DNA of 64,000 nucleotides, taken from contig NZ_BEVZ01000002.1 of NCBI RefSeq assembly GCF_003112515.1, forward strand, positions 496,001-560,000, given 5' to 3'. Below the pieces are notes generated by a model, which made no database searches, was not told the DNA's origin, and saw only the letters and a list, made by a program, of their open reading frames with translations. Positions 8,395 to 17,310 of the stretch are shown here, piece after piece (position 1 is the stretch's first letter; every line of letters starts with the position of its first letter). The position numbers and the translations under genes were made by a program. This DNA is from Streptomyces fragilis (GTDB lineage Bacteria > Actinomycetota > Actinomycetes > Streptomycetales > Streptomycetaceae).

Positions 8395-9450
8395 ATGGCC
8401 CCGTTCGCCCGTCGTACCGCCCGCCGCACCTTCCTCCTCGCCTCCCTCGCGGCGCTGACCACCCTCGCCGCGACCGCCTGCGGAACGGGCGCCGGCGACG
8501 ACGGCGCGGGGAAGGCCGGAAGAACCCAGGTCCGCATCGCCTACCAGGCGATACCCAACGCCGACCTCGTGGTGAAGAACCACAGGCTGCTGGAGAAGGC
8601 GCTCCCGGACGCCGACGTGAAGTGGGTGAAGTTCGACTCCGGCGCCGACGTCAACACCGCGGTCATCGCCGGGTCCGTGGACCTCGGACTGGCCGGTTCC
8701 AGCGCCGTCGCCAAGGGCCTGTCCGAGCCGCTGAACATCCCCTACAAGGTCCTGTGGATCCACGACGTCATCGGTGACAACGAGGCCCTCGTCGCCAGGA
8801 AGGGCATCAAGTCCGTCAAGGCGCTCGAGGGCAGGAAGGTGGCCGCCCCCTTCGGGTCCACCACCCACTACTCCCTGCTGGCCGCACTCGAGGAGGCCGG
8901 GCTCGAGCAGTCCGACGTGAAGCTGGTCGACCTCCAGCCGCAGGACGCCCTCGCCGCCTGGCAGCGCGGCGACATCGACGCCGCCTACGTGTGGACGCCC
9001 ACCCTCACCGAACTGAAGAAGGACGGCACCGTCCTCGTCACCAGCCGCGAGATCGCCGAGCAGGGCAGGCCCACCGCCGACCTGGGCGTCGTCACCACCG
9101 CCTTCGCCGACAAGCACCCCGACATCGTGGACGCCTGGCTCGCGGCGGAGAACCAAGCGGTGGAGCTCGCCAGGGAGAACCCCGACGAGGCTGCCGCGGC
9201 CATCGGCGCCGAGCTCAACCTGAGCCCCGAGGAGGCGAAGGAGCAGCTCGGCCAGCTGGTGCTGCTCACCGCCGAGGAGCAGGCGGGAGCCGACCACCTC
9301 GGCGCTCCGGGCGCCCCGGGCGCGCTGGCCGGCAGCCTCCACGACGCCGCACGGTTCCTGACCTCGCAGAAGGCGGTCGACGCCGCTCCCGCCCGCTCCG
9401 TCTTCGAGCAGGCCCTCGCCGTGGAGGAGCTGGCCCGTGTCACCGGCTGA
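8395..9450 (+). CDS. ssuA: Sulfonate ABC transporter substrate-binding lipoprotein
   Basis: A 351-residue exported lipoprotein. ATG at 8395 is preceded by GAAGGA and opens a signal peptide ending in the lipobox LAATAC. SsuA/TauA-type motifs include YQAIPNADLVVKNH, FDSGADVNTAVIAGSVDLGLAG, APFGSTTHYSLLAALEEAG and WTPTLTELKKDG. A 257-nt gap, open in this frame but low in complexity and rich in Pro/Arg codons, separates it from ssuC; a GTG at 8134 could in principle start an 87-residue extension, but it would bury the signal peptide. It overlaps ssuB by 14 nt. Confidence 0.9.
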   Translation: MAPFARRTARRTFLLASLAALTTLAATACGTGAGDDGAGKAGRTQVRIAYQAIPNADLVVKNHRLLEKALPDADVKWVKFDSGADVNTAVIAGSVDLGLAGSSAVAKGLSEPLNIPYKVLWIHDVIGDNEALVARKGIKSVKALEGRKVAAPFGSTTHYSLLAALEEAGLEQSDVKLVDLQPQDALAAWQRGDIDAAYVWTPTLTELKKDGTVLVTSREIAEQGRPTADLGVVTTAFADKHPDIVDAWLAAENQAVELARENPDEAAAAIGAELNLSPEEAKEQLGQLVLLTAEEQAGADHLGAPGAPGALAGSLHDAARFLTSQKAVDAAPARSVFEQALAVEELARVTG

Positions 9451-10198
9451 GCCCGACATCCGGCTGCGGGACGTCACCGTCCGCTACGGCCCCCCGAGGA
9501 ATCCGGTCACCGCCGTCGCCGACGCCTCCCTCACCGTGCGGCCGGGGGAGTTCGTGGTCCTGGTCGGGCCGTCCGGGTGCGGCAAGACCACGCTGCTGCG
9601 GCTGGTCGCCGGCCTGGAGCAGCCGGCGGCCGGCACGGTGGAGGTCCGCCGCGCCACCGGCGTGGTCTTCCAGACCCCGCGCCTGTTCCCCTGGCGCACG
9701 GTGGGCGGCAACCTCTCCTTCGCGCTCGCCCGCAACGGGGTGGCACGCGCCGAGCGGCCCGCCAGGGTGGCGGAACTGCTGTCCCTGGTCGGGCTGCCCG
9801 GCATGGCGGGGCGCCGCACCTGGGAGCTGTCGGGCGGCCAGCAGCAACGCGTCGCCATCGCCCGCGCGCTGGCCACCGAGCCGCAGATCCTGCTGATGGA
9901 CGAGCCGTTCGCCGCCCTGGACGCGTTCACCCGGGAGCGGCTCCAGGAGGAGGTGCGGACCCTGGCCGCGAGCACCGGCACGACCGTCCTGTTCGTGACC
10001 CACTCCGCGGAGGAGGCCGTGCTGCTCGGCTCCCGGGTCCTGGTGATGGCGGCCGGGCCAGGGCGGATCGTCGACGAGATGACGGTGCCGCTCCCGCGCG
10101 CGGCGGCCACGGACACGGCCGCCCTGCGCGGTGACCCCCGCTTCGCCGCCCTGCGCGCCGAACTGGCCGCCGTCACCCGCGCCGCGACCGCCGCCTGA
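9437..10198 (+). CDS. ssuB: Sulfonate ABC transporter ATP-binding protein
   Basis: A 253-residue ABC ATPase with Walker A GPSGCGKTT, signature LSGGQQQRVAIARALA, Walker B ILLMDEPF and the H-loop in VTHSAEEAV. The Q-loop context VVFQTPRLFPWRTV is typical of the SsuB/TauB/NrtD group. GTG at 9437 lies inside the end of ssuA, so translation is coupled. A strong hairpin follows the stop at 10205-10237. Confidence 0.93.
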   Translation: MSPAEPDIRLRDVTVRYGPPRNPVTAVADASLTVRPGEFVVLVGPSGCGKTTLLRLVAGLEQPAAGTVEVRRATGVVFQTPRLFPWRTVGGNLSFALARNGVARAERPARVAELLSLVGLPGMAGRRTWELSGGQQQRVAIARALATEPQILLMDEPFAALDAFTRERLQEEVRTLAASTGTTVLFVTHSAEEAVLLGSRVLVMAAGPGRIVDEMTVPLPRAAATDTAALRGDPRFAALRAELAAVTRAATAA

Positions 10199-10204
10199 CC
10201 CGCT

Positions 10205-10237
10205 CCGCGGCGCCCGGCCCGCGGCCGGGCGCCGCGG
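10205..10237 (+). terminator. Hairpin terminator after ssuB
   Basis: A perfect 15-bp GC stem (arms 10205-10219 and 10223-10237) with a 3-nt loop begins six bases after the ssuB stop. It probably ends the ssuDCAB transcript. Confidence 0.85.
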
Positions 10238-10304
10238 CCTGCTCCGGAGGGCCGACTTCCTTCGCACGGACCGGTGTCAGTGCCAGGAGGCATGCTCTGC
10301 CGCC

Positions 10305-10841
10305 ATGGACAAGCAGCAGTTCTGGCAGCTCATCGAGACGGCCCGCCAGCAGGCGTCCGACCCGGACGACGGCGACGAGGTCGCCCGCCGGGCGACCTCG
10401 CAGCTGGCGACGCACCCCGCCGAGGAGATCGTCGCCGCCCAGCGGGCGCTGTGGGAGTTGATGGCAGCCTCCTACACGAACCCTCTGTGGGCCGCTGCCT
10501 ACGTGATCAACGGTGGATGCTCCGACGACGGCTTCGACTACTTCCGTGGCTGGTTGATCACGCAGGGACGGGAGGTCTTCGAGCGCACCCTCGCCGACCC
10601 CGACGCCCTGGCGGAGCTGCCCGTCGTGCGAGCGTCCGCGGCCGACGGAGTCGACCTCGAGTGCGAGGAGACGCTGAGCATCGCCTGGAACGCGCACATC
10701 GCGGCGACCGGCGGGCAACTCCCCGACGACGCGTACACCATCCGGTACCCGGAGCTGGACCCCGCCTGGAACGTCGACTTCGGCGACCACGGCGAAATGA
10801 GGCGCCGACTGCCCCGCCTGGCAGCTCTCCATCTGGAGTAG
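10305..10841 (+). CDS. DUF4240 domain-containing protein
   Basis: A 178-residue soluble protein beginning MDKQQFWQLIETAR, the typical DUF4240 opening (a helical domain of unknown function). Further conserved-looking parts are LWAAAYVINGGCSDDGFDYFRGWLI, GREVFERTL and a C-terminal Asp/Trp-rich segment. AGGAGG lies some 15 bases before the ATG at 10305. It stands alone, between the ssu operon and a convergent amino-acid transporter operon. Small and acidic, so likely cytoplasmic. Confidence 0.85.
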   Translation: MDKQQFWQLIETARQQASDPDDGDEVARRATSQLATHPAEEIVAAQRALWELMAASYTNPLWAAAYVINGGCSDDGFDYFRGWLITQGREVFERTLADPDALAELPVVRASAADGVDLECEETLSIAWNAHIAATGGQLPDDAYTIRYPELDPAWNVDFGDHGEMRRRLPRLAALHLE

Positions 10842-10921
10842 CGGAAGCTCGCGGGGCAGCGCCGCCGTTGGCCTGAACCGTCGTCCGCACGGAGGGCCGC
10901 CTCGCTCCGGCCCCCGGGTCC

Positions 10922-11686
10922 TCACAGGCGGCCCGCCTCCACGACCCGCCGCAGGAAGCGCCGTGTCCGCTCCTGCCGCGGGTCGCCGAGGACCTGCTCG
11001 GGGGTGCCGCGTTCCAGCACCACACCGCCGTCCAGGAAGCAGACCTGGTCGGCGACCTCGCGGGCGAAGCCCATCTCGTGGGTGGCCAGCACCATGGTCA
11101 TGCCGTCGCTCTTGAGGCCGCGCACCACGTTCAGCACCTCGCCGACCAGTTCCGGGTCGAGGGCCGCGGTGACCTCGTCGAGCAGCAGCAGCCGGGGCCG
11201 CACGGCGAGGGCGCGGGCGATCGCCACCCGCTGCTGCTGCCCTCCGCTGAGCCGGTCCGGGTACTCGCCCGCCCTGCCGCCCAGCCCGAGCCTCTCCAGG
11301 AGCTCCCGGGCCTGCTCCTCGGCCCGGGAGCGGGGGACGCGGTGCACCCGGCGCGGGGCGAGCGTGATGTTCTCCAGCACCGTCATGTGCGGGAACAGGT
11401 TGTACGCCTGGAAGACCACACCGATCCGGCGCCGCACCGCGTCCTGGTCGGCGCGCGGGTCGGTGATCTCCTCGCCGTCCAGCCTGATCTCCCCGTCGTC
11501 GACGTCCTCCAGGAGGGCGGCGCACCGCAGCAGCGTCGACTTGCCGGACCCGGAGGCGCCGATCAGCGCGGTCACCGTGTGCGGGGCGACCTCGAGGCCG
11601 ATGTCCCGCAGGACGACCGAGCCACCGAAGGTCTTGCGCACGGACTCCATCCGCAGCACCGGCACGCCGTCGCTCAGGCCGCTCAC
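10922..11686 (-). CDS. Polar amino-acid ABC transporter ATP-binding protein
   Basis: A 254-residue ATPase of the GlnQ/HisP class: Walker A GASGSGKST, Q-loop VVFQAYNLFPHMTV, signature LSGGQQQRVAIARA, Walker B LLLLDEVTAAL and ATHEMGFAREVAD, a segment diagnostic for amino-acid importers. The GTG at 11686 overlaps the permease stop (GTGA). It is the last gene of the SBP-permease-ATPase operon. Confidence 0.92.
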   Translation of the reverse strand: MSGLSDGVPVLRMESVRKTFGGSVVLRDIGLEVAPHTVTALIGASGSGKSTLLRCAALLEDVDDGEIRLDGEEITDPRADQDAVRRRIGVVFQAYNLFPHMTVLENITLAPRRVHRVPRSRAEEQARELLERLGLGGRAGEYPDRLSGGQQQRVAIARALAVRPRLLLLDEVTAALDPELVGEVLNVVRGLKSDGMTMVLATHEMGFAREVADQVCFLDGGVVLERGTPEQVLGDPRQERTRRFLRRVVEAGRL

Positions 11687-12621
11687 GTGATTCCTCCTTG
11701 TGCCCGCCGGCGGTCCGTGCGGGCCGTCACCCAGTCCGTGAGGCGGGTCATCGGGATGGTCAGGGCGACGAACACCAGCCCGGCCACGATGTACGGCGTG
11801 TAGTTGAGGCTGCGGCCCACGACGATGTCCGCGGCGCGCACGGCGTCGACCGCGCCGCCGATCGACACCAGGCCGGTGTCCTTCTGCAGCGACACCAGGT
11901 CGTTGAGCAGGGGCGGCACCTGGCGCCGCACCGCCTGCGGCAGCACCACGAACCGCAGCGCCTGCCGGTTGGTCAGCCCCAGGGAGCGGGCCGCGGCGCG
12001 CTGCGAGGGGTGCACCGATTCGATGCCCGCGCGGAACACCTCCGCGACGTACGCCGAGTACGTCAGCGTCAGCGCCGTGCCGCCGAGCAGCACCGGGTCG
12101 ACGGTGACGCCCTGGAGCCGCAGCGCGGGGACGCCCAGGACCACGATCATCAGGTTGATGATCAGCGGCAGTCCGCGGAAGAAGTCCGTGTACGCGGCCG
12201 CCAGCACCCGCAGCGGGAAGAACAGCGGGCCGCGTAGGGTGCGGGCCACGGCGACGAGCATGCCGAGGACCAGCACGGCGGCGCCGCACACCAGCAGCAG
12301 CCGCAGGTTCAGCCAGAGCCCTTCCAGGACCCTGGGGAACGCCTCGCGCGCGTACTGCGGGCTGAAGAAGGTCTCCTTCGTGCGGGGCCAGCCGGGCGCG
12401 TGGACGACGAGCAGGTACAGGGCGGCCCCGGTGACCAGGGTCGACAGGGCGGCGATCGCCGTGGCGCGGCGGGCCCGGGCGCGCCGGTACCGCTCGCGCT
12501 CCAGCCGGCGCGGCGAGGGGACGTAGGGGGCGGCGGCCGGGCCCTCCTTGTCGTCCCCGCCGTCCGCGTCGCCCTTGCCGTGCCCGTCGTCGCGGCCCGC
12601 CTCGCCCGCGGTGACGGTCAC
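11683..12621 (-). CDS. Polar amino-acid ABC transporter permease
   Basis: A 312-residue permease (HisMQ type). The first ~60 residues are hydrophilic and charged (Asp/Gly/Lys and then Arg rich), an N-terminal extension longer than usual. Then come membrane helices and the contact loop RAAARSLGLTNRQALRFVVLPQA, with DFFRGLPLIINLMI typical of this class. The GTG at 12621 overlaps the binding-protein stop (GTGA). Confidence 0.9.
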   Translation of the reverse strand: MTVTAGEAGRDDGHGKGDADGGDDKEGPAAAPYVPSPRRLERERYRRARARRATAIAALSTLVTGAALYLLVVHAPGWPRTKETFFSPQYAREAFPRVLEGLWLNLRLLLVCGAAVLVLGMLVAVARTLRGPLFFPLRVLAAAYTDFFRGLPLIINLMIVVLGVPALRLQGVTVDPVLLGGTALTLTYSAYVAEVFRAGIESVHPSQRAAARSLGLTNRQALRFVVLPQAVRRQVPPLLNDLVSLQKDTGLVSIGGAVDAVRAADIVVGRSLNYTPYIVAGLVFVALTIPMTRLTDWVTARTDRRRAQGGIT

Positions 12622-13505
12622 TTGAGCACCGGGACGTCGACCGCGTCGGCCAGCCACCGCTGCTCGAGCTTCGCCAGGGTGCCGTCCTCGCGGAGCGCGT
12701 CCACGGCGTCCGTCACGCACGGGGTGAGCGCGCTGCCCTTGTCCAGCACCAACCCGAACTGCTCGGGGGCGCCGCCCCGGTTCTCGAACTGGCCGACGAT
12801 CTCGGCGTCGGTCACCTCGGCGGCGGTGATGTAGAACGCGGTCGGCAGGTCGACCACGATCGCGTCGACCTGGCCGTTCCGCAGCGCGGACTTGGCCTGG
12901 TCGTTCCTGCCGTAGACGGCGGCGTCCCGGGCCGGCTTCACCACGTCCTCGATGTGGGCGAGGCTCGTCGTGCCGACCTGGGCGCCCAGCCTGAGGCCCT
13001 TGAGGTCCGCGACGCCCGTGGCCTTCGCGGCCTCGGAGTCCTTCAGCGCGACGACGGCCTGGCGCACGTCGTAGTAGCCGGAGGAGAAGTCCACGGCCTT
13101 CCTGCGCTCGTCGCTGACGGAGACCTGGTTGATGTCGAAGTCGAAGGTCTTCGCACCGGGCGCGAAGGCCTTGTTGAACGGCACGCTCTGCCAGACCACG
13201 GCGTCCTTCCCGAACCCGAGCTCCTCGGCCACGGCGTAGGCGACGGCCGCCTCGAAGCCCTCGCCGTTGGACGGCGCGTCGTCCTTGAACCACGGCTCGT
13301 AGGCGGGCCGGTCGGTGGCGACCGTCAGCTTGCCGGACGCCTTCGTGGGGAGCTTGCCCTCGGCGCACGAGGAGTCGGCCGAGCCGGAGGGCCCGTCGGC
13401 GGACGGGTCGGTCCCCGGCTGCGGGGCGCAGCCCGCCGCGGTCGCGAGGAGGGCGGCGGTGGCGCCGGCGAGGACGCGGTGCAGAACACGAGGGGCGAGA
13501 GGCAT
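12618..13505 (-). CDS. Polar amino-acid ABC transporter substrate-binding lipoprotein
   Basis: A 295-residue family-3 solute-binding protein. ATG at 13505 gives a clean signal peptide with lipobox TAAGC. Core motifs are LTVATDRPAYEPW, GFEAAVAYAVAEELGFG, FDFDINQVSVSDERRKAVDFS and YYDVRQAVVAL. First gene of a three-gene operon. The substrate cannot be told from sequence; glutamate, glutamine or cystine are all possible. Confidence 0.9.
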   Translation of the reverse strand: MPLAPRVLHRVLAGATAALLATAAGCAPQPGTDPSADGPSGSADSSCAEGKLPTKASGKLTVATDRPAYEPWFKDDAPSNGEGFEAAVAYAVAEELGFGKDAVVWQSVPFNKAFAPGAKTFDFDINQVSVSDERRKAVDFSSGYYDVRQAVVALKDSEAAKATGVADLKGLRLGAQVGTTSLAHIEDVVKPARDAAVYGRNDQAKSALRNGQVDAIVVDLPTAFYITAAEVTDAEIVGQFENRGGAPEQFGLVLDKGSALTPCVTDAVDALREDGTLAKLEQRWLADAVDVPVLK

Positions 13506-13667
13506 GGCGGGAGACTGGCAGCGACCTCCCCCGTTTGTCGAGGCCGCCCCGCGACAATCCGCATGCTGGGAACGGGTGTTACGGAACCATGAACGGCACG
13601 CCGCACGAGGCCACGGTGTCCGCGACGCGGTGGCCGGCACCGTCGGACGGCTCGTGCCGCACGGCGG

Positions 13668-14486
13668 TCACCACGTCCGCCGTGCCTGCCGCCCGAAGGC
13701 GATCCGCGGCGGTTCCGGCGGCTGGGTGGTGCCCGGCCGCAGCGGCAGGGCCAGCAGCATGCCGGCCAGGAAGCCCCCGACGTGGGCGAGGTACGCGACG
13801 GTGCCGGCGCCGGTGACGCCGCCGCCGGAGGAGTAGACGGCCTGGAGGGCGAACCACGCACCCAGGACGATCCAGGCCGGCAACCGGAGCGGGAGGAAGA
13901 CCAGGAAGGGCACCAGGACCCAGACCCGGGCGCGGGGGTAGAGCACCAGATAGGCGCCGAGGACCCCGGCCACCGCCCCGGAGGCGCCGATCAGCGGGGT
14001 GGTGGAGGCCGCGTTGAGCAGGGCGTAGGCGTAGGCCGCCGCGTAGCCGCAGACCAGGTAGAACAGGGCGAACCGCCCGTGCCCCATCCGGTCCTCGACG
14101 TTGTCGCCGAAGATCCACAGGAACAGCATGTTGCCCAGCAGGTGCAGCCAGCCGCCGTGCAGGAACATCGCGGACAGCACGCTGAGCTCCGGCGACTTCT
14201 CGTACCCCGCGGGACGCACCACGCAGCCCGCGCCCCCCGGGCCGACGCCGGTCTCACCCGTCGGCACCAGGCGCGGCAGCCGATGGTGGATCAGTTCCTG
14301 GGGGACGGCCGCGAACCGGTCCAGGAACGCCTCCAGCCGGCACAGTTCGGCCAGCGGCACGTTCCCGGTGAGCGACCCGGTGGTGCCGGGCGTCAGGAGG
14401 AAGACGACGACGTTCGCGACGATCAGCGCGTACAGCACCCACGGAGTGCGTCGCGCCGGGTTGAGGTCGTGCACCGGGATCACCAC
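13668..14486 (-). CDS. Rhomboid-family intramembrane serine protease
   Basis: A 272-residue membrane protease with the catalytic Ser169 in LIGASGAVAG and the partner His235 in VAYLAHVGGFLAG; Asn119 in LLGNM is the oxyanion residue. HGGWLHLLGNMLFLWIFGDNVEDR is the classic L1/TM2 segment. About six or seven helices. The start is one of two adjacent GTG codons (14486 or 14483). Substrates are unknown. Confidence 0.92.
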   Translation of the reverse strand: MVIPVHDLNPARRTPWVLYALIVANVVVFLLTPGTTGSLTGNVPLAELCRLEAFLDRFAAVPQELIHHRLPRLVPTGETGVGPGGAGCVVRPAGYEKSPELSVLSAMFLHGGWLHLLGNMLFLWIFGDNVEDRMGHGRFALFYLVCGYAAAYAYALLNAASTTPLIGASGAVAGVLGAYLVLYPRARVWVLVPFLVFLPLRLPAWIVLGAWFALQAVYSSGGGVTGAGTVAYLAHVGGFLAGMLLALPLRPGTTQPPEPPRIAFGRQARRTW

Positions 14487-14540
14487 GTGATCAGGGGTGC
14501 CCGCCGTCCCGCGGTTCAGACGTGACCCCGGGCGGACCTT

Positions 14541-14596
14541 CCCGGGACGGGGCCCTGCGCCGTCCGACCTCCCCGGGACGCGGCCCTGCGCCGTCC
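14541..14596. repeat. 25-bp direct repeat between rhomboid and flavoprotein genes
   Basis: Near-identical 25-base copies at 14541-14565 and 14572-14596 differ at one base (core ggccctgcgccgtcc). The second can form an 8-bp hairpin (ccgggacg pairing with cgtcccgg) right after the oxidoreductase stop, so it may act as its terminator. Confidence 0.45.
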
Positions 14597-14599
14597 CGG

Positions 14600-15997
14600 T
14601 CAGACGTGGTGCGCCCGCACCGCCGCGGCCGCCTTGCGGGCCGCCACCAGCACCGGATCCCACACCGGCGAGAACGGCGGCGCGTAGCCCAGGTCCAGGG
14701 CCGTCATCTGCTCCACCGTCATCCCGGCGGTCAGGGCCACCGCCGCCACGTCCACCCGTTTGGCGGCACCTTCACGGCCCACGATCTGCACGCCGAGCAG
14801 CTTCCCGGTGCGCACCTCGGCCAGCATCTTCACGGTCATGGACGAGGCGCCCGGGTAGTAGCCGGCCCGGCTGGTCGACTCGATCGTCACGGCGTGGAAA
14901 CGCATCCCGGCCCGCAGGGCGTCCTTCTCGCGCAGGCCGGTGCGGGCGATCTCCAGGTCGCACACCTTGCTGACGGCGGTGCCCACCACCCCCGGGAAGG
15001 TGGCGTAGCCGCCGCCGGCGTTGGCGCCGATCACCTGGCCGTGCTTGTTGGCGTGCGTGCCCAGCGCCACGTGCTGCTGCTGTCCGGAGACCAGGTTGAG
15101 CACCTCCACGCAGTCCCCGCCGGCCCAGATGTTCCGGTGGCCGCGGACCCGCATGCCCAGGTCGGTGAGGAGGCCGCCGCTCGCCCCGAGCGGGAGACCG
15201 GCGTCGCGCGCCAGGGTGGTCTCCGGCCGGACGCCGATGCCCAGCACCACCACGTCCGCCGGGAACTCCCGGTCCCCGGCCCGCACGGCGCGGACACGGC
15301 CGTCCTCGCCGGCGAGGACGGCCGTCACGTCCGTCTCGTTCACCATGGTGATGCCCAGGCCCTCCATGGCGGTGTGCACCTTGCGGCCCATGTCCGGGTC
15401 GAGGGTGGACATCGGCTCCTTGCCGCGGTTGACCACCGTCACCTCGAAGCCGTGGTTGATCAGTGCCTCGGCCATCTCGACGCCGATGTAGCCGGCGCCC
15501 ACCACCACGGCGCGCCGCCCGCCGGCCCGCTCCAGGGAGTCGATCAGCGCCTGCCCGTCGTCCAGGGTCTGCACGCCGTGCACGCCCGGCAGCTCGATGC
15601 CGGGCAACGCCGGCCGCACCGGGGTGGCGCCGGTGGCGATCACCAGCTTGTCGTAGGCGGTCCAGGACTCCTCGCCGGTCGCCAGGTCCCGGGCGCGGAC
15701 CCGGCCGCCGTCGACGTCGATCCCGGTGACCTCGGTGCGCATCCGCAGGTCGATGCCCCGGGCGCGGTGCTCGTCCGGCGAGCGGGCGATCAGCCGCTCG
15801 CGGTCGGGGACCGACCCGCCCACCCAGTAGGGGATGCCGCACGCGGAGTAGGAGGAGAAGTGACCCCGCTCGAAGGCGACGATCTCCAGCTCCTCGGGGC
15901 CCTTCATCCGGCGTGCCTGCGACGCGGCGGACATGCCCGCCGCGTCGCCGCCGATGACCACCAGTCGTTCCCGGTCCCGCCTCGCGCCGCTGCTCAT
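14600..15997 (-). CDS. FAD-dependent pyridine nucleotide-disulfide oxidoreductase, CoA-disulfide reductase-like
   Basis: A 465-residue flavoprotein: FAD motif VVIGGDAAGMSAA, active-site-type Cys53 in YSACGIPYW (the single-Cys arrangement of CoA-disulfide reductases and NADH oxidases), NAD motif VVVGAGYIGVEMAE, second FAD motif NIWAGGDC, and a C-terminal dimerisation domain (GYYPGASSMTVKML). The physiological acceptor could be CoA disulfide, oxygen or polysulfide. ATG at 15997 is well placed. The gene runs in the same direction as the DUF4349 gene but is separated by 70 bp. Confidence 0.88.
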   Translation of the reverse strand: MSSGARRDRERLVVIGGDAAGMSAASQARRMKGPEELEIVAFERGHFSSYSACGIPYWVGGSVPDRERLIARSPDEHRARGIDLRMRTEVTGIDVDGGRVRARDLATGEESWTAYDKLVIATGATPVRPALPGIELPGVHGVQTLDDGQALIDSLERAGGRRAVVVGAGYIGVEMAEALINHGFEVTVVNRGKEPMSTLDPDMGRKVHTAMEGLGITMVNETDVTAVLAGEDGRVRAVRAGDREFPADVVVLGIGVRPETTLARDAGLPLGASGGLLTDLGMRVRGHRNIWAGGDCVEVLNLVSGQQQHVALGTHANKHGQVIGANAGGGYATFPGVVGTAVSKVCDLEIARTGLREKDALRAGMRFHAVTIESTSRAGYYPGASSMTVKMLAEVRTGKLLGVQIVGREGAAKRVDVAAVALTAGMTVEQMTALDLGYAPPFSPVWDPVLVAARKAAAAVRAHHV

Positions 15998-16067
15998 GGG
16001 GCCAACGCTAGCGCCGTGCACGCGAGGGGGGTCGGACGGGCATGCCCCGAGGGGCGGCCCGCCCGGT

Positions 16068-17114
16068 TCAGGACCGGTCGGCGTCCCGCGCGCCGGCCTC
16101 CTCGGCCGGGGCCTCCTCGTCCCCGGACGGGGTCTCGGCCGAGGCGTTCCCGCCGGTGACCTCCCCGGCGCGCCCGCGCCGGCGCAGGCGCAGCCACTCG
16201 TCGTCCGCGCTGCGCCCGCGGCGGCGCAGGCGCAGCCACAGCCACAGCAGGGCGCCCAGCACCACGGCGAACGGCAGGACCGCGCCGACGACCAGGACGA
16301 TCCAGTAGAGCGTGGTGACGAAGGCGTCCCAGCCGCCCTTGAGGGCGTCCAGGACACCGGGGTCCTCGTCCGCCCCGTCCTCGTCCTCGGCACGGTCGCT
16401 GTCGAAGAGGCTCAGGGTGACGGTCGCCAGCGAGGTCCGGTCCTTCAGCGACGCCTGACGCGACAGCAGCGAGTCCAGCTCGGCCTCGCGGGAGGCGAGT
16501 TCGCCCTCGAGGAGGACGACGTCCTCCAGCTCGGTCGCGTCGTCCATCAGCTTGCGCAGCCGCTCGACGGCGGCCCGCTGCGACTTCACCCGGCTCTCCA
16601 CGTCCACGACCTGGTCGGTGACGTCCTCGGCCTGCGAGGAGCGGTAGGTGACCAGGCCGGTGCCCTTCAGGTCCCTCATCACCTCGTCGTACCGCTCCGA
16701 GGGGACGCGCAGCACGACCTCGGTGGAGTCGATGCGCCCGCCCTCGTACGAGTCGGTCTCCTCCCTCGCGACGAAGCCGCCGGCCGTCTCGGCGACCGAC
16801 CGGACCTCCGCCAGGGCGTCGGGGACGTCCTTGACCCGGACCGAGAGCCGGGCGGTGCGGATGATGTGCGCGCTCTCCAGCGCCGGGCCGGAATCCTCGG
16901 CCCTGCCGCCCTTGTCGCCCTTGCCCGAGGTGTCGAAGGCCCCCGCCTCGGCCGCCTGCGGCCCGTCCGCGCCACGCGCCTGGGACTTGGCGTCGGCCTT
17001 CACCGAGCCCTCGTCGCCCCCGCTCCCCGCGCATCCGGCGAGGGCGAGCGAGGCGGCGAGGAGGATCGCTGCCGGAATTCTTGTCCTGCGGACCATGCGG
17101 ATCATACGGATCAT
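16068..17114 (-). CDS. DUF4349 domain lipoprotein with C-terminal membrane anchor
   Basis: A 348-residue exported protein. The signal peptide ends in the lipobox ALAGC. The DUF4349 region includes RTARLSVRVKDVPDALAEV and a coiled-coil of about 60 residues (DVESRVKSQRAAVERLRKLM onward), then a single C-terminal helix around YWIVLVVGAVLPFAVVLGAL and a very basic tail. Three in-frame ATGs (17114, 17105, 17096) are possible starts. Function unknown. It is divergent from hemY across a 196-bp gap with short GC-rich direct repeats. Confidence 0.85.
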   Translation of the reverse strand: MIRMIRMVRRTRIPAAILLAASLALAGCAGSGGDEGSVKADAKSQARGADGPQAAEAGAFDTSGKGDKGGRAEDSGPALESAHIIRTARLSVRVKDVPDALAEVRSVAETAGGFVAREETDSYEGGRIDSTEVVLRVPSERYDEVMRDLKGTGLVTYRSSQAEDVTDQVVDVESRVKSQRAAVERLRKLMDDATELEDVVLLEGELASREAELDSLLSRQASLKDRTSLATVTLSLFDSDRAEDEDGADEDPGVLDALKGGWDAFVTTLYWIVLVVGAVLPFAVVLGALLWLWLRLRRRGRSADDEWLRLRRRGRAGEVTGGNASAETPSGDEEAPAEEAGARDADRS

Positions 17115-17310
17115 GGGGTCCCCCCGATACGAACGTGCTGCTCGGCCTGTGCTGTCGCTCCTTCGACGCCGGAGCACCCCGACGCGTTTGCCCCCGCAGG
17201 TCGCGATGCGGTCACGGTCCGGTCTCCGAACGGCAGGGCGGGGCCGGACACCGGGGGAGGTGAGCGGGGCCGGGCACCGGGGGAAACGGGCGGTTTGAGA
17301 GAGTGGACCC

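Noticed and set aside
8134..9450. SsuA starting at GTG 8134 with an 87-residue extension
   Set aside because: It would place a Pro/Arg-rich run before a perfect lipoprotein signal peptide that has its own ribosome site.
13535..13816. Small plus-strand frame near the rhomboid gene
   Set aside because: Overlaps the rhomboid 3' coding end and has no convincing ribosome site or residue pattern.
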